Assembly: GCA_016165875.1 (NCBI GenBank)
Contig: JABBOT010000007.1
Span: 10,566,216 to 10,630,215, forward strand
Reading direction: 5' to 3'
DNA length: 64,000 bases
DNA from: Acanthopleura granulata
Taxonomy: Eukaryota > Mollusca > Polyplacophora > Chitonida > Chitonidae
Shown here: positions 49,001 to 57,229 of the stretch, piece by piece
How the letters are laid out: every line of letters starts with the position of its first letter
How positions within the stretch are numbered: the first letter of the stretch is position 1
The notes under the pieces: generated by a model
Seen by the model: only the letters and a program-made list of their open reading frames with translations
The model's database searches: none
What the model was told of the DNA's origin: nothing
Translations under genes and position numbers: made by a program

Positions 49001-52000
49001 CAGCTTACATGTGTCCTGGAATCAACTTATGCCAACATTGTCCAGTTTCCTCTTCCTGCATGCTTGTCATGCCCATGATTGTCATCGTCTCCATGACCTT
49101 GGCACACCCTTCACCAGTAGAGATCTGCGCCCATACACTCCGTACAGTGAAACCGTAGTGTGTGTGATCCCACCTCAGGGTTACCGTAGAAGATGTTTCG
49201 AGCAAAAATTTCTTCCCACAACCCAGACAGTACACAGTTTATATGAAGGCCAGACCACTATCACATGGGTACACCACCAACGCCCCACTCCGGTGGTAGG
49301 TTCTTAACGTCAGTGTAATGCAGCACAACAAGAGCGTTGTTCAGGATAACCAACGCCCACGAAACCATAAACACAAAGCAGTGTTTGCCATGACTTTATA
49401 ATCATGAAAGGTTACAAACTAGGGTCCTGTGTTTAACATGCGGAGGTTTTTCAAACCTGTCTGGAGAGTGTTTGCTTCAGCCCCTGACCAGGGTGATAAA
49501 ATTTCGCTGGAAACGCACTAAGAAGCTTCAACTGAATGAATGAAACATGGTGACGAGAACTCCATAAAGACCCCTTTTCGGCGCTTCTCCTTTCTAACCT
49601 CAGCATTTTCGGCACGAAATGTCTGAAATACAACTGTATTGTCAGTATTACGCCAATCTGCAATCATTTATTTTTGGGAATTCATTGCTATACTAATGTG
49701 GCTTTCCTGTTGGCACTTTAGTTTGTTCGACTGGTTTACGGGGAGAAAACTGTGTAAACACCTGCAGTGAGAACTGTATCAAACCCGCCTGTAACGTTAC
49801 CACTGGTGCCTGTGGAGGAAGATGTCATCCGGGTTACACAGGGGAACGATGTGACACAGGTAATATACTAAGGATCATGGAGAGATAACTGTGTAAACAG
49901 CTGCAGTTAGAACGGTGTCAATCTCGTCTATGACGTTACGACTGGTGCCTGAGAGGAAGGATGCGATCTGGGTTACACGGGGTAACGCAGTGACACAGGC
50001 AATGTACTCAGGGTAATAGGGAGATAACTACGCAAGAGGGTTACACAGGAACATTTATTTATTTATTTATTTGATTGGGATACGCCCGCCGCAAGAAAAT
50101 TTCAGATATACGACGGCGGTCAACATTGTGGTGGAAGGAAACTGGGCAGAACTCGGGGGAAAGCCAGGATCACCCGCAGGTTGCTGGCAGAACCGCCCAC
50201 GTACAGTCTTATTTTTCGAACTAAAGCTTTAAATATCTGCTTTTCAAGCGCCAATGGATGGTTCCTTCTGAAATTCGATATGCATGAAAAACAATATTAT
50301 TTACATAAAGTTTGAAAAAGACATGTGTATCCTTTAAAAAATTTAAAAGTTTGCCATCAAACGTTTTGGGTGTTAATATAACTTTGATGTATTGTGGTAC
50401 ATTTTCTGCGATGCAGATTGTTCCTTTTATTTCTTGTCCAAGTTCAAAACATTTTGAGATACGCAGATAGTAAAAAATCTAAATATAGTCCCATGATTTT
50501 AAATAACCTATTAATCGAAAGAGAGATAGAAACTTTCGTACAAAGTAGTGCCTCATTTCGTAAAGACCGTGCCAGTTTTACCTGCTGTCAATCATTTTTC
50601 TTGTTGAAATAACGTCACACTCTGATAGAAATAAAAGTTTAAGCTCATTATTTTAACCTATATCTGGAGGGAAACTGGACCAGTATATAATCTTTAAGCC
50701 TAGTAAGCTCTCGTTGATTTCCCACCAAGGGGCGTGCGTCTAAACATAGCTGTGTTGATGAACGACTGTTAAAAACGGTGCCATGGCTCAGAGTGCTCTT
50801 TTGCTGAAGCCTAAGATGAAAACCATACGCGAAAACTACTTGGAAGCGGTTCTAAGTTCTAATTGTTCTTACCTGAGATTGTACAGATAGAAGGGGGGGG
50901 GGTCTTGGTTAAACATGAGCATGATTGAACATGCGCATTAGTGGCACAAAATCAGTTTTCCTTCTGGCAGTTCCTAAAAACAGGGGTATATGTATGGTTC
51001 CGCTGGATTCACTCTACTGTTAAAGACATACCGGGCAACTAGTACAACATCACAATAAATACTTGGGCCTGCCTCTCCCATGTTATTTACGCCGAACCTC
51101 TTCAAGCTGTTACTGTTACCAGCCGCAAGCAGTACACAAACACTTCAGAAGAACGATGGATTTTAACTCTATTGAAAACACTACATTGTATTTATTCCGG
51201 TTAATGGTCGAAAAATCCGTGGTTTGTTATTATCTATTTATTTATTTGATTGGTGTTTTACCCGTACTCAAAAATATTTCATTCATACGACTGCGGCATG
51301 ATTATGGTGGGAGTAAAACCCCTTTGGAGACCCACGACCATCCTCAGACCTCCCCACTTACGGCTGGAGAGGATACCAGCATCAGCTGGACTTGAACTCA
51401 CACCGACCGCATTGGTGGGAGGTTTCGGGTCATTGTGCTGCGACAGCGCGCTAACTGACTGAGCCACGGAGGTCCCCACCATGGCCTGTAGATCACTAAA
51501 CACCTGTATACTTAACCAATACAAGGCCGACAAGAACAGTTCCAGTAAAATCAAATGTTCTTATACATGTAGATTGTCCCACCGGATCTTGGGGAGATAA
51601 CTGCGTCAGCACGTGCAGTGAGAATTGCCTGGAGCAGCCGTGTAACGCTCAGACTGGCGCTTGTGAGGGAGGGTGTCAACCAGGGTATGCCGGGAAATTT
51701 TGTGAGACAGGTTAGTAACAGCCACAGAGGCAGCATAAAGTAAAAAGTGATGGTGAAGGCCAGGACGTTGATGTCACATCATGCTGTAGTTATACTGCAA
51801 AATTTACTAGGTGCATTAAAAATATCATTTACATGTTCCTTAACCATTTGTTTTCTGTCACTGCGCAATTCAGGTTATTGATAGTCAGGTGTTAAATTTT
51901 TTTTTTCTTGCAGAATTTTCTATCGATTACACAGATGTTATTGTTGGCTGTGTGGTGGGCGTGACCCTGACAGCTGTTCTCGTTATCGCTGTGGTCCTCT

Positions 52001-52920
52001 GTGTGTAAGTTTACAGTGTGCATGTAACCGTGGATAACACGGGTGTGATAATCCGCTGTGTGGTGGGAGTGATTGAAAGCTGTTATCATTGCCGATGTGA
52101 TCCTCTGTGTGTAAGCTTACGGTGTACATGTAACCTTGGTTAACACGGGTGTCATCATCGACTGTGTGGTGAGTGTGGCCCTGACAGATGTTCTTTCTAC
52201 CGCTATGTTCCTTTGTGTGTAAGTATACACTGTATGTGTAACCGTGGAAAACACTGACGTGATTATCGGCTGTGAGGTGGGCGTGATCGTGACAGCTTGT
52301 TTCATTACACCGCTGTTGTCCTCTGTAAGTTTACAGTGCACATATACCTGTGGATAACGATGGAGGGATTATCGGCTGTGTGGTGGATGTGATCCCGAGA
52401 GCTGTTCTCATTAACCCTGTGGCCCCCAGTGTGAAGTACATTACGCTGTAAAGGTCGCCATGGAGAGCGGGAGGTTTATCGGCAATGTGGCGCAGTAGAA
52501 TGTGTCTTTGATGTGGTGATATAGAACAGAATTTTACGTTTGCTATCAATACTAATGTGCTATTTTGTTAGTCCACAAGGTTACTTTAATGTAGCTTTCG
52601 ACATGCTAATTATGACATTCCTAAACATTTTGTCGTGTATTTTCATGTCTTTTCAAGTATACACGATGTATTTCAGAAGAAGGTGCCAACCTGGTCAGTC
52701 AGAGAGAGCCGCGGTTTGTATCGAGAACACCGCCGTTACCCCGGATGTGCCCCACCCTGAACCTCCCAGCCACACCCAGGCGCCATGTACTGACCCCGTG
52801 ACTTACTACAACATGGTGACCGAGGAGGAGCATCCTTACGAGACTGTTCCGGACAAGGAGTACGACAAGATCCGCATCTCCAGACTGGACACCGACACCA
52901 ACTATACCAGTCTCACCTAA
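25005..52920 (+). CDS. Complete fucolectin-EGF-ITAM-like receptor gene (gene 2), 12 exons, 610 aa
   Basis: Exons: 25005-25056, 25254-25382, 31707-31931, 35055-35270, 36849-37004, 41044-41196, 41718-41870, 45528-45665, 49722-49859, 51573-51710, 51914-52004, 52677-52920. The sum is 1833 nt. All introns up to the membrane exon are phase 1; the last is phase 2. Residues: 1-18 signal peptide; 19-60 EGF-like; 61-208 fucolectin domain; 209-499 six 8-Cys EGF-like domains; about 508-530 transmembrane; 531-610 tail with YYNM (573), YETV (584), YDKI (592) and YTSL (606). The ectodomain is rich in N-glycosylation sequons. Family knowledge: 8-Cys EGF arrays with ITAM-type tails occur in Draper/CED-1/MEGF10 engulfment receptors. 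Inference: a surface receptor for glycans or cell debris in phagocytosis or immunity. No EMI domain is seen. Small exons in the large introns could have been missed. Confidence 0.85.
25254..25382 (+). CDS. Exon 2: N-terminal 8-Cys EGF-like domain
   Basis: 129 nt, phase 1-1, acceptor ..ccttttag, donor GTGAGT. It starts GNGQTCRFGPGC and ends GWDGPTCQR, with eight cysteines in the spacing of MEGF/laminin-type EGF domains. It contains two N-x-S sequons. A decayed copy follows directly. Confidence 0.85.
25400..25528 (+). pseudogene. Degenerate tandem copy of exon 2
   Basis: The string CGGTATGACTGTAACTG recurs 146 bases after its place in exon 2, followed by recognisable GTGACC, AACTGTGAGGGGAACTGT and GGAAGCC. 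An in-frame TAG and loss of the Trp-Asp-Gly-Pro end disable it. Confidence 0.75.
25529..31706. other. Intron 2, 6.3 kb, no further exon recognised
   Basis: AT-rich sequence. A short match to the exon-2 end (GGGATGAGCCTACATGTCTG at 28329) suggests another decayed EGF copy. A SINE-like stretch at 29140-29470 has a B-box-like TGGTTTCAAACCCGGT and a GGCGTTAAAGAATAATCAAATAGATA tail (given here in parts), and a second tail-like stretch is at 29572-29645. No protein domain is supportable elsewhere in the interval. Confidence 0.5.
31707..31931 (+). CDS. Exon 3: fucolectin domain, N-terminal half
   Basis: 225 nt, phase 1-1, acceptor ..gtcgtag, donor GTAAGT. It begins NAALNQQASQSSTW, followed by SRLAVDG, CTHTHSWYGNWWMVTLD and YRFQIYNRNGSC, the signature order of the fucolectin/tachylectin-4/pentraxin-1 (FTP, F-type) lectin fold. 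The known fucose motif, recalled as H-x24-R-x-D-x4-R/K, is only partly kept: a His and an Arg are 25 residues apart, but the Asp is Gly and the second basic residue is Asn. Confidence 0.88.
31932..35054. other. Intron 3, with local tandem duplication
   Basis: No exon recognised. ORFs at 33033-33529 and 33796-34132 have no motif I know. The only structure is the tandem duplication listed at 34165-34860. Confidence 0.5.
34165..34860 (+). repeat. Two-unit tandem duplication of ~370 bp
   Basis: TTGTTTCGGTGGAGGGGG..AGGGCAGAGGTTATGATTAT at about 34180 recurs near 34550, and both are followed by the same order of landmarks (GACAGGTTATCATCTATA, AACGTGTGACATG, CCAAGAAAACCG). The units are diverged by many substitutions and small indels. 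Confidence 0.85.
35055..35270 (+). CDS. Exon 4: fucolectin domain, C-terminal half
   Basis: 216 nt, phase 1-1, acceptor ..cattgcag, donor GTACGT. It starts GSRLKGFTLSVG and ends VLTLCEVRLFG, both typical of the end of F-type lectin domains. Together with exon 3 the domain is about 146 residues, the usual length. The split codon makes a Cys at the junction. Confidence 0.88.
35404..35785 (+). mobile_element. SINE family 2, full length, plus strand
   Basis: It has the head GGTGACCTGGTGGTTAGAAAGT, a body with GACTGGTCGGCCTGGTGTCA, GGTGTCTTCGCCATGATGTT and CGTCGCCATATGGTTGAAAA, then GTTGAGTACGACGCAAAACC and an ACATACATACAT tail. It lies in intron 4 and gives spurious ORFs on both strands. Confidence 0.8.
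36849..37004 (+). CDS. Exon 5: 8-Cys EGF-like domain
   Basis: 156 nt, phase 1-1, acceptor ..atttacag, donor GTGAGT. It starts CNPGWYGPDC and ends CMAGYNGTRCKT, with eight cysteines. It is closely related to exon 7, and the introns around both are also related. Confidence 0.86.
37449..37571 (+). mobile_element. SINE family 1, 3' fragment
   Basis: TTTCCCCCGGGCTCTGCACG, TAATGCTGGCCGCTGTCGTA, a GACGTAAAACACC block and an AATAAATAAATAAAT tail. The counterpart is at 42365-42490. Confidence 0.75.
37567..37880 (-). mobile_element. SINE family 2, minus strand
   Basis: On the minus strand: GGCGGTCTAGTGGGTAGAGC (A-box-like), GAGATCTAGGTTCAAGATT (B-box-like), then GACCAGT..TCGGTGTCATTA and GGCATGATGCTCCAGTGGCG. 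The counterpart is at 42487-42765. Confidence 0.78.
37905..38042 (-). mobile_element. SINE family 1 head, diverged, minus strand
   Basis: CAGGGCAGAGCCCGGGGAAA, GTTGCTGGCCGGAGAGGAAG, GTGGACTTGAAGTCATAACG and GGCCATTGAGGTCTCC are the reversed body and head. The counterpart is at 42841-42952. Confidence 0.7.
38660..41043. other. Intron 5 (distal part), no further exon recognised
   Basis: It contains the 39.19-39.86 kb duplicate of 36.1-36.78 kb. The ORFs around 40.5-41.0 kb occur on both strands with no recognised motif. Confidence 0.45.
41044..41196 (+). CDS. Exon 6: 8-Cys EGF-like domain
   Basis: 153 nt, phase 1-1, acceptor ..tttatag, donor GTGAGT. It starts CNPGQYGSDC and ends CMAGYKAPICKT, with eight cysteines. 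The conserved Gly in the Y-x-G turn is replaced (YKAP). Confidence 0.85.
41718..41870 (+). CDS. Exon 7: 8-Cys EGF-like domain
   Basis: 153 nt, phase 1-1, acceptor ..atttacag, donor GTGAGT. It starts CDPGWYGADC and ends CMAGYTGVNCKT, with eight cysteines. It shares SSCDRI with exon 5, and the following ~350 intron bases align with those after exon 5. Confidence 0.86.
42365..42490 (+). mobile_element. SINE family 1, 3' fragment
   Basis: GGCAACCTGCGGATGGTTTC, TTCTTGAGTACGGCGTAAAA and CACCAATCAAATAAAC. Confidence 0.75.
42487..42765 (-). mobile_element. SINE family 2, minus strand
   Basis: TTCAGTCATATGAGGACGAC, TGGCTGGGCGAGGCCATGCC, GCCAAAGTGCTGCC and a reversed B-box-like GGGCTTGAACGTGGAGCTCC. 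Confidence 0.75.
42841..42952 (-). mobile_element. SINE family 1 head, diverged, minus strand
   Basis: CAGGTTGCTGGCC, GAGGAAGCCAGCGG and GGCCACTGAGGTCCCC, aligning with 37905-38042. Confidence 0.65.
43870..45527. other. Intron 7 (distal part) with decayed EGF-exon remnants
   Basis: At 44702-44780, after a TCTAG, the reading ..SATGYTGPQCTPD resembles the end of an EGF domain. At 44830-45035 a decayed copy of the flank and start of exon 9 appears (AACAAGAGCTTTGTTCAGGA; then GGGAAATAACTATGTAAAGA and CCCGCCTGTGACGTTACGAC) with an internal deletion. No usable exon remains. Confidence 0.6.
45528..45665 (+). CDS. Exon 8: 8-Cys EGF-like domain
   Basis: 138 nt, phase 1-1, acceptor ..cttcccag, donor GTATAA. 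It starts CPGGTYGVLC and ends GWQGDLCKEG, with eight cysteines and two N-glycosylation sequons (NHT, NGT). Its 3' junction seeds the ladder that follows, and remnants of the same exon occur at 13061 and 59590. Confidence 0.86.
45666..46065 (+). repeat. ~41-bp ladder derived from the exon-8 donor junction
   Basis: GAAGGTATA recurs at 45721, 45762 and 45803, then AAAGGTATA at 45843, a spacing of 40-41. Further looser units run to about 46060. The unit is of the type CTCTGTAACGAAGG..TATAAACTGTAATATGAACTGGGAG (given in parts). Confidence 0.85.
46066..47254. other. Intron 8 part, crosses the start of the duplicated unit as seen in the window
   Basis: 46080-46260 matches 13450-13640 and 60000-60170. 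From 46712 the sequence equals the window start. No exon recognised. Confidence 0.5.
47255..49235 (-). pseudogene. Second copy of the Mutator-like/YqaJ relic (intron 8 of the complete gene)
   Basis: This is the duplicated counterpart of the relic at 543-2523, with the same block order (49235-49005, 48962-48750, 48826-48371, 48282-48001, 47932-47255) and the same frameshifts. Only scattered substitutions separate them, so the element was inserted and broken before the large duplication. It lies antisense in the 4.06-kb intron between EGF exons 8 and 9 of the complete receptor gene. Confidence 0.72.
49722..49859 (+). CDS. Exon 9: 8-Cys EGF-like domain
   Basis: 138 nt, phase 1-1, same peptide as the gene 1 exon at 3010-3147. 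It contains CSTGLRGENC, an NVT sequon and GYTGERCDTG. The polypyrimidine tract differs by one base (CTGTTGG versus CTCTTGG). Confidence 0.87.
49861..49998 (+). pseudogene. Degenerate tandem copy of exon 9
   Basis: Same defects as the copy at 3149-3286 (three in-frame stops, one Cys lost), plus one substitution (AACAGCTG for AACACCTG). It predates the large duplication. Confidence 0.8.
50053..50209 (-). mobile_element. SINE family 1, 3' part, minus strand
   Basis: Duplicate of 3341-3497, with near-identical sequence. Confidence 0.75.
51236..51480 (-). mobile_element. SINE family 1, near full length, minus strand
   Basis: Duplicate of 4524-4769. Next to it, this copy retains a short extra segment, GTAGATCACTAAACACC, absent from the left copy. 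Confidence 0.85.
51573..51710 (+). CDS. Exon 10: 8-Cys EGF-like domain
   Basis: 138 nt, phase 1-1, acceptor ..catgtag, donor GTTAGT. It starts CPTGSWGDNC and ends GYAGKFCETG, with the usual Tyr in the turn. Confidence 0.87.
51914..52004 (+). CDS. Exon 11: transmembrane segment
   Basis: 91 nt, phase 1 in and phase 2 out, acceptor after a long T run (..ttttttcttgcag). It encodes FSIDYTD then about 23 hydrophobic residues (VIVGCVVGVTLTAVLVIAVV and LCV). It has the same coding sequence as 5185-5275 and is followed by the same decayed ~106-bp array. Confidence 0.87.
52005..52440 (+). repeat. Tandem array of ~106-bp units derived from exon 11
   Basis: Counterpart of 5276-5710: four degenerate copies of the 3' part of the membrane exon plus donor, each about 106 bases apart, nearly identical to the left array. 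Confidence 0.85.
52677..52920 (+). CDS. Exon 12: cytoplasmic tail (copy B) and stop
   Basis: 244 nt, phase 2 in, stop 52918-52920. It opens RRCQPGQSERAAVC. YYNM fits a YxxM (PI3K-type) and YxN (Grb2-type) pattern; YETV is a YxxV; YDKI-x10-YTSL fits Yxx(I/L)-x6-12-Yxx(I/L), the ITAM spacing. An AATAAA at 53563 is the likely 3' end signal. Confidence 0.87.
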
Positions 52921-53802
52921 TCAACACTTTTTGTAGTTTTCTAGTTTTGTAGTTTAACATTTTTGTAGTAAATTTGTCAAATCTAACCTCCAAAATATAT
53001 TTGTATATTTCCAAACATTCGTGGTCCTAATAGACATCCCCGGAAACAAGGTTGTCTCCCCACTTTCTGTTACTTCATGTATATTGTGCAATATGCGCAC
53101 GCCAACAGAATGACCACAACTTCCGTGGCCTAACGTCTCTCACCCACACGTCTTAAAGACGTACACCATGTACACATCGCCTGGTCCACTTCTTTTACTT
53201 CTCTTCATATGCAGAATGTTTAGGAGGGATTGAGGAAAATTTGTGTAAATACGGTGATCTGAACATTAATGTGTGAAACTCAGTTTACCTGAGTTTTGTA
53301 TCTTGACAGTTTGTAAAAAGAAAAAACTAAACCTCCACGTCATGTAGGAGAATATGCGGCACAGGTGGTTTTATTCTACTGGTAATAATTTGACTGGAAA
53401 ACAAGGTCTATATCTTTACCTGTCTGATCCTTAAGTTTAACATACTTGAAATGGAATCTTGGATGTTAGTAACACTTAAGCACAGGACCATGTAACAACA
53501 GAGTGAACAACAACAACAAAACATTATATAGTCTTTCTATCTTAAACTTTGATAAATCCGCAAATAAAACTTTTCAACCCAAGTTTTTTCTATCAAACCT
53601 GTTCTGATAGTTTTGTTATCTGACACTTTATATTCACAATCTCGTATGTAGGCCTATAACTATGTATTATTATAATTATATATCAGTTATCTCCCCATGA
53701 TCCGGTGGGACAATGTACATGTATAATAACATTTTGGTTTTATTGGAATCGTTCTTGTCGGCCTTGTACTGGTTAAGTATACATGTGTATAGTGATCTAC
53801 AG
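52921..53802 (+). other. 3' UTR and flank of gene 2, with candidate poly(A) signal
   Basis: It starts TCAACACTTTTTGTAGTTTT, a version shared with copy D and not with copy A. AATAAA is at 53563-53568, 643 nt after the stop. No ORF of note. Confidence 0.45.
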
Positions 53803-54072
53803 ACCATGGTGGGGGCCTCCGTGGCTCAGTCGGTTATCACGCTATCTCGCAGCACAATGACCCGAGCTTTCCACCAATGTGGTCGCTGTGAGTTCAAGGC
53901 CAGCTCATGCTGGCTTCCTGGCCGGCAGTAAGTGGGAAGGTCTCCCAAGATGAACGGGGGTTTCCCCCAGGATCCGCCCGGTTCCTTTCCTCCATAATTC
54001 TGGCCGCCGTCGTATAAGTAAAATGTTCTGAAGTACGGCGTAAAACAGCAATCAAATAAATAAATAAATAAA
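53803..54072 (+). mobile_element. tRNA-derived SINE (family 1), full length
   Basis: Duplicate of 7060-7326, with a few substitutions and one extra AAAT in the tail. A headless fragment follows at about 54080-54200, as in the left copy. Confidence 0.87.
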
Positions 54073-54869
54073 TATATTATTAATAGTAACCTGCGTATGG
54101 TCGTGGGTTTTGCCCGGGTTTTGCCCGGTTTTCTACCACCATAATTCTGGCCGCCTTTTGGCGAGTACTGCGTAAGACACCAGTCAAATAAATAGATAAA
54201 TGCATTGTTAATACTGAGCTAATCGTGTAAAGCAGTAGTGTAAGGTTTTATTGCAGAGTCACTGGCGTTCTGGTTTATTTGTGTGCCTATACAACTCCGC
54301 TTAACCCTGGGATAGCGTCTGTATATACATCTATAAAGTACGTGCGCTGAAATTCCCAAATATTTCACCCTCTCCCTAGTCCCTCTACGCGTTTCGTTGA
54401 AAATACCCTGACCTGCCCATTTCTCCCTCTGTGCAATACGCAGTGTGGGGTTCAACAAATGTACAGAGCTAAGACTATAAAGGAATTCAGTCAATACAAT
54501 AGTAAGGCTGGCTCCCGCTAGCCGGTAAACGGCTGTAATTTCTACCGTTTTCCAACCAGTTGACAACAGGACATTTCAATGATCAATACGTCCGTATTTT
54601 ATGTACGGCCCCTCAAGCTGTACTATTTACAACTTTGTATGTTAGCTATAACATGTATTTACATTTATGTACATACAAAATGTGTTATTTCATTCTTTAT
54701 TTCATTCATTATAATTCTATGTACTGATAGTATAGATTTATAACAACTTTATTTCGAAAGATCTCATTACTTTTTTCCGATAATACATTAAAATAAAAAA
54801 TCATCATCATCATCATTATGCATGCTCAACGGAAAACCTATGAAGCCACAAAAAATAAGTCATTAGGGG

Positions 54870-55200
54870 ATCTTGAAGCTTGCAGTCATTCTCCAATGTA
54901 TAAACTGTGTTTTAGAAACCACTTATCTCTTTTGTGTCTCTTTTGCTTTCTCAGACGTAAGATATTAATGTCATTAGTGGATGTAAATTTTGTCGGACAT
55001 ATCATTTTGAAGGTAAGTGAATCTTAATTATGTCGCAGGTAGATCTTGAAGCTTGCAGTCATGCTCCAGTGTATAAACTGTGTTTTATAAACCACTCATC
55101 TCTTTTGTGTCTCTTTTGCTTTCTCAGACGTAAGATATTAAAGTCATTAGTGGATGTAAACTTTGTCGGACGTAAGATTTTGAATGTAGGTGAATCTTAA
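54870..55200 (+). repeat. 173-bp tandem repeat, two units
   Basis: The same repeat as at 8136-8640 but with two units instead of three. Confidence 0.85.
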
Positions 55201-55490
55201 TACACACACCTCGAAACTCTCGTATGTATACTGTCCTTTAGAATCCACTTATCTATTTTTGTGTCTGACAGGTCTTTTGATAAATGTCCAAATGTGAGTG
55301 GAATCCCAGTTCTTGCTTTCGAGGTGAATGTCATGTATCAGCTCTTCTTGAAGTTCTTATCAAAGTTTGTAGTCGTTTATCTTTAACTACTCAAAACCCG
55401 TCCCTTCACTATAATGGCTAATCTCATAAATTAAGGGAATAGTATGCTTCCTGAATAATGTGACAATGGATTATGTTCTTTGCAACAAAC

Positions 55491-55757
55491 GGGGTGCCTC
55501 CGTGGCTCAGTCGGTTAGCGCGCTAACGCAGCGAGACCGAAGCCTCCCACCAATGCGGTCGCTGTAAGTTCAAGATCAGCTCATGCTGACTTCCTCTCCG
55601 GCCGCACCTCGGAAAGCCTGCCAGCAACCTGTGGATCGTTGTGGGTTTCCCCCGGGCTCTGCCCGGCTTCCTCCCTCCATAATGCTGGCCGCCGTCATAT
55701 AAGAAAAATATTCTTGAGTACGGCGTAAAACACCGATCAAATAAATAAATAAATATA
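55491..55757 (+). mobile_element. tRNA-derived SINE (family 1), full length
   Basis: Duplicate of 8931-9197; differences include GGCCGCACCTCGGA for GGCCAGACGTGGGA. Confidence 0.88.
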
Positions 55758-57229
55758 TGATGATGATCAGGTGTACCAATCAAGGGGAAGAACTTCCCCA
55801 GGCAGCTGACAAACCCTTTGATGAAATGCCTTAGCCCAGCCAGAGTTGTATTCGAGCACGTGACATGGGTGAAGGGAGTGATATATAGGCAGAGAACCAG
55901 TTCTGTAACCAAATGAACCAGCAAAAACCAGCTATATCTAGGGCAGGTGGTGGGACAAAACTATTTTCAATATACACGGTGATAATGTCTTACGTTACAC
56001 TGCGGCATCATGAACACTGTATCTCACACGGCAGCGGCTTTTCCTTTCATAACGATGAAAATAAGACCGGCTTTGCCCTGTTATAGGCACTCTTTGGGTT
56101 TTATAACAGTGACAGTGCTTTTGAACATGGTTATTAGCAGCAGGGCTCTGCATATCTGACGAAACCGACAATGTACTTTGAAATAACCACTATAAGGATA
56201 GGATAGTCATCACACCTCCAGTTTGTCATGGGTTGACAAAACAGGAAAAACTCCATCACTTTTTCCTTCGTTTTGTTTCGGTCTTGCTTATCACCCAGTG
56301 ACAAGCTGGATGTGCACGTGATCAGAAGTATTTAGAGGTTTTTCTCTGACATAAAGTGTATACTGTCATTTACTGGTCAGTCACCCGCTCATTCGGCTTA
56401 AAACAACCTTGACCTGCCTGCATCAGATCGGCGTATCACTAATGACGTTACAGTTTTAAAGTTTCGTTGTTTCGGTTGTGGCTTTAAATTAGGAGATTTA
56501 CCAGACACATGTCGCAAAGTAACGGTTTATCCACTCCGGAGACTCCCATTTTCTCCACCAATAAGTCAGTTCATGTCTTTAGACCACCCAAGGACGTCTG
56601 GGAAGGCAAAGGCTATGTTTGCGTGTACCGTACCCTTGTCATAAATAATTTTCCCCCTAGATACCTCTCTAATTTGATTAAAGCTAAATTCAGAAAATGT
56701 TTCACTTTTTATCGATGTAACTATAGCCGCCTGTATTGAAAAAGAAGAAGTCATGTTTCATGTATAGAAGAAATCAAGAACAGCGAGTTTTGCTATGAAT
56801 TGAAATATTAGATTAATTGATAAATATTTCAGTATTTACTTCAAGAATGAATATCAACTTTGCTATAAACCCAAATGTTTCCTTTCCTGTAAGTAGGCCT
56901 CTGCTTGTGTGTCATTAGTACACTTATACAGAAATTTACAATCAATAACTTTCTCACTAAACACATGCTTGCATATACACAGGCCGCCGGAAGTAAGTAG
57001 AGAACACGATATGGATGTTTAGAAGAAAGCAAATAAGTAGCGTGTAATTACGTGCATACATGTATATATTGATTGAATTATTTGAATGAGTGAATGATTG
57101 AGGGCTTGGCGTTTAACGTCGTACTTAACAACGTTTCAGTCATATGACGACGAGTTCTTCTGGCGTGTTTTTTTCAGTTGTATGACGACAAGGAAACTTG
57201 GCTACATGATTCACCATTCCCAAAAATCA

